Shown here: positions 9,806-15,769 of the stretch, in pieces | Layout of the letters: each line of letters begins with the position of its first letter | Position numbering within the stretch: the first letter of the stretch is position 1 | NCBI RefSeq assembly: GCF_900167135.1 | Contig: NZ_FUWZ01000003.1 | Coordinates: 496,001 to 560,000, forward strand | From: Chitinophaga eiseniae | GTDB lineage: Bacteria > Bacteroidota > Bacteroidia > Chitinophagales > Chitinophagaceae | Direction: 5' to 3' | DNA: 64,000 nt | Translations under genes and position numbers: made by a program | The notes under the pieces: model-generated | Database searches by the model: none | Told to the model about the DNA's origin: nothing | What the model saw: only the letters and a program-made list of their open reading frames with translations

Positions 9806-12800
9806 TTAGAAGTTAAAATTGAATCCCAGCGCATAGATGCGGCTGATGGGTTCTGCTCCGTAGTTGGCGCCCGGCATGCTGGCAACACCGTTCACCTCCC
9901 CTTTCGTATAACCTTCCGGGTTATATCCATGGAATTCTTTTTTGGTGAAGATGAACAGGTTGCTGGCAGAGAGGTACATCCTGAAGTTGGTCACCCGCAG
10001 TTTGCGGACCAGTGTTTCCGGCAGGGTATACCCAAGGTTTACGTTACGAATGGCAAGGAAGGAGGCGTCTTCTATATAAGCGTCAGACATCGTCTGGAAT
10101 CCCAATGTGTTGAGGGCGCTGGCCGGCACTTTCCCGTTGCCCGGATCTGATGGCGACCACCACTGGTTTTCCACCAGCGAGCGGCGCATCGCGCCCAGCA
10201 GCGCTCCCTGGTAAAACTGATTTTCGTAGTTGTACATTTTGGCGCCGAGGGATGCCTGCATAGCGATGCTCAGGTCAAAATTGTTGTAAGAGAAATTGTT
10301 CACCATGCCAAGGATGGCTTTGGGCTGGAAGTTGCCCAGCAGTTGTTTGTCGTTGGCATCGATTTTTTTATTGCCATCGGTATCCTCAAATTTCGGGTTA
10401 CCCGGCCGGGAACCGGCAATGCCAGGATTGGCCGCCACGTCGGCGGCATCTTTATAGACACCGTTGATCTTATAACCATAGTAGGAGAACATGGGCTCCC
10501 CTACGCGCAATATCCAGTTCATATTGGAAGAAGGGTCCGCGATGATCACGTTGTTGACGCCCCCGAGGTCTTCTACCGTATTACGGTTACGGGAATAGTT
10601 GAACGAAGTTTGCCAGTTGAATTTACCGACGATATTCCGGGTATTCACCTCAAACTCGATCCCACGGTTGCGGATCTCCCCGATGTTGGTCATGGTGGTA
10701 CCAAAACCGGTGGTGGCCGGAACCGGCATGCTGTACAGCAGGTCGGTGGTGCGTTTGTCGTAGTAATCGAATACGATGCTGATACGGTTGTCCAGTACGG
10801 AGAGTTCACCGCCGATGTCGATGCCTTTGGTCTTTTCCCAGCCGAGCTGGCTGTTGCCGTAGCTGATGGCGGCCTGCCCTTTGGACACCACGTTACCGGG
10901 GGAATAGAAGGTGTTGCCCATCAGTCCGAGATACTGGAAGTCGCCGATATTGAAATTGCCTGTCACGCCCCAGCTGGCTCTCAGTTTCAGGTCACTGATC
11001 GGCTGAAAATCTTTCAGGAAGCTTTCCTGTTTTACGCGCCAGGCGGCGGACACAGAGGGGAAGTAACCCCAGCGGTTGTCCGGACCGAAGCGGGAGCTGG
11101 CATCTGTGCGGATGGAGGCAGACAGCAGGTATTTATCTTTATAGCCATAGTTCACGCGGGTGAAGTAGGAAATAAGTCCCCATTTGCTTTTCACGGTATT
11201 GCTGTTGGGCGCCAGGGTGGCGTTGCCCATTGTGTGTACAATATCGTTGTTGTAACTGCCGGCAACGGCGTAGAGGTTGACCGCTTTGCTGTCGTTACGC
11301 TGATAGGAAGCGCCTGCGATGGCTGACAGATCGTGACCACCTTTGAAGGTGGTGTTATAGCTCAACACGTTTTCGTTGAGGATATTAATATTATTGGTGG
11401 TGATGTCGGTACCTGAGTTTTTGGCGGCGCTGGTAGCCCAGGAAGCCTGGAACTCATCGCGGTTGCTGAAGTCCATGGTAGTACCTACGGAAGAGCGGAA
11501 GCTCAGGCCTTTGGCCAGGTTCAGTTTCAGGTAGGCTTCACCGATGTTACTGAAGCTGCTGCCATAATATTCAGATCCTTCCAGTGTAGCCATCGGGTTT
11601 ACCTGCCCGGTGACGACAGCGCCCCAGTATTCACGGGCTTTGGGATAGGTACCGTTAGGACGCTGCACGTCTACAAAAGAAGGGTATTTGGAATAGTTAG
11701 GAATTTCGGAAGGGTTGTAGCGGCGTTTGGAATAGGTAGGGTTCAGCATGAAACCTACGCTCACCACTTTGCTGGCCTGCACGTCTACATTGGCTCTGAG
11801 GCCATAGGTTTTAAACCATGTGTTGACCATGGAACCTTGTTCATCTTTATAAGTGGCCGCTACGTAGTAGGTAGCCTTGTCGGTGCCACCGCTGGCGGAA
11901 ATGTTATAACTCTGTATGGGCGCAGTGCGCATGACAGCGTCCTGCCATACTACATGCCCGGTTTTCAGCACGTCGCTTACCTGGTAGGCGGCGGGCCTTC
12001 TGGCATCGCCCCATACAGGGAGACTAACGTCGCCGCCTACCCAGCCGTATTCTCGGTTTTGGTATTTAACGGCATAATTATAGTATTCATCGCCGGTGAT
12101 CCAGTCGTTGTGTACGATGGCTTTGCCCAGGCCTGCATAGCCGTTGAAGTTAAATTTCGGTTTGCCCGCCACGCCTTTTTTCATGGTGACGAGGATAACG
12201 CCACCGGCTGCACGCGAGCCATAGATGGCAGCGGAAGAGGCGTCTTTCAGCACTTCTACGGATTGCACATCGTTCATATTGATCATGCCGAGGTTACCGC
12301 CGGGGATGCCGTCGATAACGATCAGCGGATCGTTGCCTGCGCTGATGGAGCCGATGCCGCGGATACGGATGGTAGGGGCTGAACCGGCCTGGCCGCGTGA
12401 CTGTGAGATATTCACGCCTGCCATGCGGCCCACCAGTGCTGCTTCCGGGCGGCCGGCAGGCACCTGGTCGAGTATTTTATTTTCCACTTTGGCCACAGAG
12501 GCGGTCACCGAACTTTTCTTTACCGCGCCATAGCCAATGACCACTGTTTCGTTTAATGTTGTTTTGCTCTGAGGCAGGGAGATAAAAATGGTATGGCGGT
12601 TGCCGACAGCCGTTTCTTTCTTATCATAACCGATGTAGGTGAAGGAGAGCACATCACTGCTGGCAGCACGGATGGTAAAGCGGCCTTCCGCATTGGTAGA
12701 TGCGCCGGTTTGGGTGCCTTTGATAAATACCGTGACACCCGGAAGCGCAGCCTGGGTAGCACTGTCGAGCACTGTACCCTTGATTTCCCTGACCTCCTGT

Positions 12801-12880
12801 GCCATCAGCTTTTGTGGCTTGCAAAGACCTGCCACGAGCGATAGCAGGGTTGCAAATAGGTAAAGGTGTGTTCCTTTCAT
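9806..12880 (-). CDS. SusC/RagA-family TonB-linked outer-membrane transporter
   Basis: About 1024 residues from the ATG at 12880; the frame extends to 12922 but the extra 14 residues precede the signal peptide. After the signal peptide comes a carboxypeptidase-regulatory-like domain ('IKGTVLDSATQAALPGVTV'). The SusC signature 'ETVVIGYGAVKK', the plug domain ('LIVIDGIPGG', 'VLKDASSAAIYGSRAAGGV') and a long beta-barrel ending in aromatic 'ALGFNFNF' follow. It imports oligosaccharides across the outer membrane using TonB energy, paired with the SusD encoded next. It is the first gene of the operon; its 5' region carries a predicted promoter and operator. Confidence 0.96.
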   Translation of the reverse strand: MKGTHLYLFATLLSLVAGLCKPQKLMAQEVREIKGTVLDSATQAALPGVTVFIKGTQTGASTNAEGRFTIRAASSDVLSFTYIGYDKKETAVGNRHTIFISLPQSKTTLNETVVIGYGAVKKSSVTASVAKVENKILDQVPAGRPEAALVGRMAGVNISQSRGQAGSAPTIRIRGIGSISAGNDPLIVIDGIPGGNLGMINMNDVQSVEVLKDASSAAIYGSRAAGGVILVTMKKGVAGKPKFNFNGYAGLGKAIVHNDWITGDEYYNYAVKYQNREYGWVGGDVSLPVWGDARRPAAYQVSDVLKTGHVVWQDAVMRTAPIQSYNISASGGTDKATYYVAATYKDEQGSMVNTWFKTYGLRANVDVQASKVVSVGFMLNPTYSKRRYNPSEIPNYSKYPSFVDVQRPNGTYPKAREYWGAVVTGQVNPMATLEGSEYYGSSFSNIGEAYLKLNLAKGLSFRSSVGTTMDFSNRDEFQASWATSAAKNSGTDITTNNINILNENVLSYNTTFKGGHDLSAIAGASYQRNDSKAVNLYAVAGSYNNDIVHTMGNATLAPNSNTVKSKWGLISYFTRVNYGYKDKYLLSASIRTDASSRFGPDNRWGYFPSVSAAWRVKQESFLKDFQPISDLKLRASWGVTGNFNIGDFQYLGLMGNTFYSPGNVVSKGQAAISYGNSQLGWEKTKGIDIGGELSVLDNRISIVFDYYDKRTTDLLYSMPVPATTGFGTTMTNIGEIRNRGIEFEVNTRNIVGKFNWQTSFNYSRNRNTVEDLGGVNNVIIADPSSNMNWILRVGEPMFSYYGYKINGVYKDAADVAANPGIAGSRPGNPKFEDTDGNKKIDANDKQLLGNFQPKAILGMVNNFSYNNFDLSIAMQASLGAKMYNYENQFYQGALLGAMRRSLVENQWWSPSDPGNGKVPASALNTLGFQTMSDAYIEDASFLAIRNVNLGYTLPETLVRKLRVTNFRMYLSASNLFIFTKKEFHGYNPEGYTKGEVNGVASMPGANYGAEPISRIYALGFNFNF

Positions 12881-12883
12881 AAT

Positions 12884-12936
12884 GATGGTTAGATAAAAAT
12901 GGTTAGATAATCCCGTGCGCATGATCAGTCATGCGC
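12884..12936 (-). promoter_or_regulatory. susC leader: tandem 12-bp repeat and 20-bp palindrome
   Basis: Directly upstream of the susC ATG the 12-mer ATGGTTAGATAA occurs twice (12884-12895 and 12899-12910). Just beyond it is the palindrome GCGCATGATCAGTCATGCGC (12917-12936; 8-bp arms, 4-base centre). In the transcript this would be a stem-loop about 37 bases before the start codon. It could be an mRNA control element or a protein site. No function is assigned. Confidence 0.45.
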
Positions 12937-13162
12937 CGGTGCTGTTGACATGTTCACCCGCCGGATACAGATTTCAGAGGAGGATGATTTTTTCGCGATT
13001 TACTTTATAGACCGTTCATTGTTCTGTCAGATTGGTAAGAACATATGTCGGCATTACAGGTTGATAATACGGGCGCGGCTACACGATGCGTCGTCACTGC
13101 CCGCAAGTTTCACATAACGTTGGCTTTGGTACCGGCCGGGAACGGACAGTTGTTCGCCACTC

Positions 13163-13195
13163 TGTTTACAAATATATTCAAATTTTGTAAACAAA
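13163..13195 (-). promoter_or_regulatory. Predicted susC promoter and GntR operator
   Basis: The minus strand carries TATATTTG (13176 to 13169), a match to the Bacteroidota -7 element TAnnTTTG. A TTTG lies upstream (13195-13192); the 15-bp spacing is somewhat short. Overlapping both is the inverted repeat TGTTTACAAA (13163-13172) / TTTGTAAACA (13184-13193), whose GTTTAC/GTAAAC cores are 23 bp apart. The same core at the same spacing occurs before the adjacent GntR gene. A regulator bound here would cover the promoter. It implies a 5' leader of about 280 bases. Confidence 0.55.
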
Positions 13196-13259
13196 AAAAT
13201 ATTTGCAAAAAAATCCGGAGAGAGGAAATTCCGGGGGAAAAGGAGAAATACAGGAGGGG

Positions 13260-13898
13260 TTATTCTACTTCCAGGGTGGTAACTTCTCCACGCAGCAAAT
13301 GCTTTACCAGCGCTTCTTCCGCTTTCTTTACGTCTTTATTCTTCAGGGCCTGCAGGATGGCGCGATGCTCTTCGTCCGTCTGTTCATAGTCGTCCATCTG
13401 CACCAGCATCTTACCCAGCTTCATATGAAACAGGGGGATATTGCTGGACTGGTATATCTCCATCAGTTTGGTATTGCCGGAAAGCGCGATCAGGGTTTCG
13501 TGGAATTTCATGTCTGCCTCGCAGGCGCCGCTCATGTAGCCGCTTTTCACCATGTTGGTAAAGTCATCGCAGATTTTTTCCAGCGTGGTAATATCTGCTT
13601 TGGCAAGCTTCGGGATAGCCATCCGGATGGCGCCCAGCTCCAGCAGTTCGCGCAATTCGCGGATCTGGCGGATATCTTCGGCTGTCATGGACTTCACGAA
13701 GTAACCGCCCTTCTCTCCGAACACCACCAGGTTCTCACCCAACAGCCTGGTCAGGGCCTCCCGCACCGCCATACGGCTTACTTCTGCCTTCCTGGCCCAC
13801 ACGTCCTCTTTCAGGCGCATGCCCGGCACCAGTTGATTGGACAGTATCTTGCGGCGCAGCTCTACATATACTTTATTAGCTAATGAATCTGTTTTCAT
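13260..13898 (-). CDS. GntR-family transcriptional regulator (FadR/FCD subfamily)
   Basis: 212 residues. The N-terminal winged helix ('VYVELRRKILSNQLVPGMRL', then 'VSRMAVREALTRLL') is followed by an all-helical FCD effector domain ('IRQIRELRELLELGAIRMA', 'CEADMKFHETLIALSGNT', 'DEEHRAILQALKNKDVKKAE'). Proteins of this type bind palindromic sites and release DNA on binding a sugar acid or other organic acid. It is encoded upstream of, and in the same direction as, the Sus operon, whose enzymes suggest a sugar-acid inducer. Repeated half-sites before both itself and susC predict autoregulation plus control of the operon. Confidence 0.92.
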   Translation of the reverse strand: MKTDSLANKVYVELRRKILSNQLVPGMRLKEDVWARKAEVSRMAVREALTRLLGENLVVFGEKGGYFVKSMTAEDIRQIRELRELLELGAIRMAIPKLAKADITTLEKICDDFTNMVKSGYMSGACEADMKFHETLIALSGNTKLMEIYQSSNIPLFHMKLGKMLVQMDDYEQTDEEHRAILQALKNKDVKKAEEALVKHLLRGEVTTLEVE

Positions 13899-13907
13899 AG
13901 TAAATAA

Positions 13908-13938
13908 TGTAAACGAAATATTTCTTCAAAAGTAAACA
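13908..13938 (-). promoter_or_regulatory. Predicted autoregulatory operator and -7 element of the GntR gene
   Basis: GTAAAC occurs at 13909-13914 and 13932-13937, 23 bp apart, the same core and spacing as in the susC upstream region (there the two are inverted). The minus strand has TACTTTTG (13934 to 13927), a TAnnTTTG match, with the distal half-site over it. No clear -33 TTG was seen. Confidence 0.45.
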
Positions 13939-13992
13939 ATTTTAAGATAGCTATAAGACTTCAGCGGTCACCACCGGCAAAATTTACAAAAC

Positions 13993-14580
13993 CTAGGGTT
14001 TTTCAGCCAGCAACTGCTGAATATATTGATCCAGCAGGCGACTGCCGTAATCTGCCGCCCCGGTTTCCCGGAACACGATCCTGCCCGCCTTATCGATGAT
14101 CAGCGTGGTGGGCAGCGTACCGTCGTATACATTTTGAGGTACATTTCCTGTCAGCAAAGTAACGGGCAACACGTAGCCGTTGTCCCGCATAAACGCGGCG
14201 GCCTTTTCCGGCTGACCATCGGCATCCACGATCAGGAACACCATACCGGGATTATCCTTCCACTGCCGGTACAACCGGTCCACAGAAGGCATCTCCGCCC
14301 GGCAGGGCGGGCACCAGGTAGCCCAGAAATTGATAAATACTACCTTACCTTTCAGGGCAGACAACGCCACCGGCGCGCCTGTGGCGGCATCGCGGAAAAG
14401 CATTTCCGGCGCCGGCAAGGCGTCTTCCGCCGTCTTCGGCACTGCCGGCTGAAATAGTCCCACTTTCATCAACTGTTGCAGAAACCATACTTTCCCTCCG
14501 GGAATGAATAAAATAGCCAGCAACCCACCTAACAACAAGGTGTAAATAATATTGGATGCAGAAAAAGAAGATCGGCGCAT
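13993..14580 (-). CDS. TlpA-like membrane-anchored thiol-disulfide oxidoreductase
   Basis: 195 residues from the ATG at 14580; a TTG three codons upstream is less likely. One N-terminal membrane anchor (about residues 10-27) precedes a thioredoxin-fold domain with the active site 'FWATWCPPCRAEMPS' (Cys90, Cys93) and the cis-proline region 'GTLPTTLIIDKAGRI'. Such proteins face the periplasm and reduce disulfides, for example in cytochrome c maturation or oxidative repair. The gene lies just after a terminator-like hairpin ending the ArsR/SRPBCC unit, so it probably has its own promoter or depends on read-through. Confidence 0.9.
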   Translation of the reverse strand: MRRSSFSASNIIYTLLLGGLLAILFIPGGKVWFLQQLMKVGLFQPAVPKTAEDALPAPEMLFRDAATGAPVALSALKGKVVFINFWATWCPPCRAEMPSVDRLYRQWKDNPGMVFLIVDADGQPEKAAAFMRDNGYVLPVTLLTGNVPQNVYDGTLPTTLIIDKAGRIVFRETGAADYGSRLLDQYIQQLLAEKP

Positions 14581-14591
14581 AAAGGGCAAGA

Positions 14592-14627
14592 TAATAAAAA
14601 TCCCAGGGCCATGGAGCGCCCCGGGAT
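14592..14627 (-). terminator. Intrinsic terminator after the ArsR-SRPBCC unit
   Basis: ATCCCAGGGC (14600-14609) pairs with GCCCCGGGAT (14618-14627), 10 bp with one mismatch and an 8-base loop. On the minus strand the stem is followed by TTTTTATT. It sits 20 bp before the TlpA start codon. Confidence 0.65.
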
Positions 14628-14642
14628 ACGATATACATGATG

Positions 14643-14783
14643 TTAATGGTCGCCTTGCACGGTCTCCCGGACCTCATCCTCTTCCACCAGTCCGTCCATC
14701 TCCCCATCATCGCGGGAACCAGCCTTAAAAGGTGTAAAGAGCCATGAACGGAAGAAATCCTGCCCGTAACCCTGACTTCCGCC
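14643..14783 (-). other. Open in-frame stretch after the SRPBCC stop, no start codon
   Basis: Directly after the TAG of the SRPBCC gene the same frame stays open for 46 codons to a TAA at 14643. The translation looks protein-like: an aromatic segment 'YGQDFFRSWLFTPFKAGS' and then an acidic tail 'DGLVEEDEVRE'. There is no ATG, GTG or TTG before the aromatic segment. It may be a read-through extension, the remains of a longer C-terminus cut by a recent stop mutation, or chance. A terminator hairpin follows 16 bases later. Confidence 0.3.
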
Positions 14784-15245
14784 CTAGCACCGGGTTTCAC
14801 TCTCAGGCGCCGGCACAAACTCCGGATCGAGGTACTTCGGCAGCGCATTGTTGATGAAGTAATTCCAGCCGCCGGTGAAACTTTCTCTCGTAAAGGATTT
14901 CAGATGCTGCGGGAATGTCTCCAGTCCTTCGTGCGTCAGTATCAACCGTGTTTTATCTCCTTCCGGCTGCAATTCAAACGTCAGCAGGGATTCACCTTCA
15001 TAATTTTCATACTTCCAGGTATAGGACAGTTTTCTGGCGGGCACTACGGCCGTCACTACACAATGATGGATGTACTCAACATCCTGGTCTGCGCCTATAA
15101 AACTGAACGCAAACCCTACTTCCGGTTTAAAATCAGATACCTCAAAGTACCATACTTTCATTTTTTCTTTTACTGTCAATGCCTCCCATACTTTGTTGAC
15201 AGGTGCATTCAGTAACCGTTCAACGACCAGCGGTTGATGTTTCAT
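14784..15245 (-). CDS. SRPBCC/AHSA1-domain protein
   Basis: 153 residues from the ATG at 15245. The frame can be extended to 15326, but that part overlaps the ArsR gene and is lysine-rich filler from it. 'ERLLNAPVNKVWEALTVKEK' and 'TWKYENYEGESLLTFELQPE' through 'THEGLETFPQHLKSFTRESF' are typical of the START-like AHSA1 fold, which binds hydrophobic ligands in a deep pocket. Small ArsR-SRPBCC pairs are common and the regulator normally controls its neighbour. The natural ligand is unknown. Confidence 0.88.
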   Translation of the reverse strand: MKHQPLVVERLLNAPVNKVWEALTVKEKMKVWYFEVSDFKPEVGFAFSFIGADQDVEYIHHCVVTAVVPARKLSYTWKYENYEGESLLTFELQPEGDKTRLILTHEGLETFPQHLKSFTRESFTGGWNYFINNALPKYLDPEFVPAPESETRC

Positions 15246-15270
15246 AAAGCGTGATTTAAAGCGTGAATAT

Positions 15271-15600
15271 TTACTTCTTCCTTTTTTTCTTTTTACTATC
15301 CTCGTCCAGGAAAGCTTCCAGGGCATCCAGTTTTTTATTCCAGAACCGGCGGTAGTTCTCCACCCATTCCGATACTTCCTTCAGCTGATGCAGGTCAGCC
15401 CTGCAATGACGCTCCCTGCCCTGTTGCTGAATAACAATAAGCCCACATTCCGTCAATATCTTCACGTGTTTGGAAATTGCGGGGCGACTGATATCAAAAT
15501 GGTCGGCCACCATGTTCAGGCTCAATGACCTGTCGGCCAACAGATGAATAATTTCCCTTCTGGTAGGGTCTGCTATCGCCTGAAAAACATCTCTGCGCAT
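15271..15600 (-). CDS. ArsR-family transcriptional repressor
   Basis: 109 residues. A winged helix: 'FQAIADPTRREIIHLLADRS' and the recognition region 'DHFDISRPAISKHVKILTEC', then 'GRERHCRADLHQLKEVSEW'. No metal-binding cysteine motif (ELCVCDL-type) is present, so it belongs to the non-metal subgroup often paired with SRPBCC genes. The lysine-rich C-terminus is unusual. It is the first gene of the unit, with two palindromic operators covering its promoter, so it is probably self-repressing. Confidence 0.92.
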   Translation of the reverse strand: MRRDVFQAIADPTRREIIHLLADRSLSLNMVADHFDISRPAISKHVKILTECGLIVIQQQGRERHCRADLHQLKEVSEWVENYRRFWNKKLDALEAFLDEDSKKKKRKK

Positions 15601-15610
15601 AAAATTTAAT

Positions 15611-15655
15611 TTGTAACCGTTCAGTTACAAATATAGGTAACCGATTGGTTACAAA
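15611..15655 (-). promoter_or_regulatory. ArsR promoter with two operators
   Basis: Two palindromes flank the -7 element. TTGTAAC-N6-GTTACAA is at 15611-15630 and GTAACC-GATT-GGTTAC at 15637-15652, with centres 24 bp apart. Between them the minus strand reads TATATTTG (15635 to 15628), a TAnnTTTG match, and TTTG lies upstream (15655-15652). Two sites on one face of the helix around the promoter fit ArsR repression. Confidence 0.7.
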
Positions 15656-15714
15656 AAAATAAAAGTTTTTTGACCTGGAAAACAGGGATTCGTTTAACAC
15701 GGGATGACCCATAA

Positions 15715-15748
15715 AAAACAGCCCCCACAGGCATACGCCTATGGGGGC
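15715..15748 (-). terminator. Terminator after the GH78 operon
   Basis: A strong hairpin: GCCCCCA (15721-15727) pairs with TGGGGGC (15742-15748), with inner AGGC/GCCT. On the minus strand it is followed by TTTTTTAT. It ends the SusC-SusD-GH78 transcript 22 bp past the GH78 stop. Confidence 0.85.
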
Positions 15749-15769
15749 CGCATTCATCATCAGTCACCA

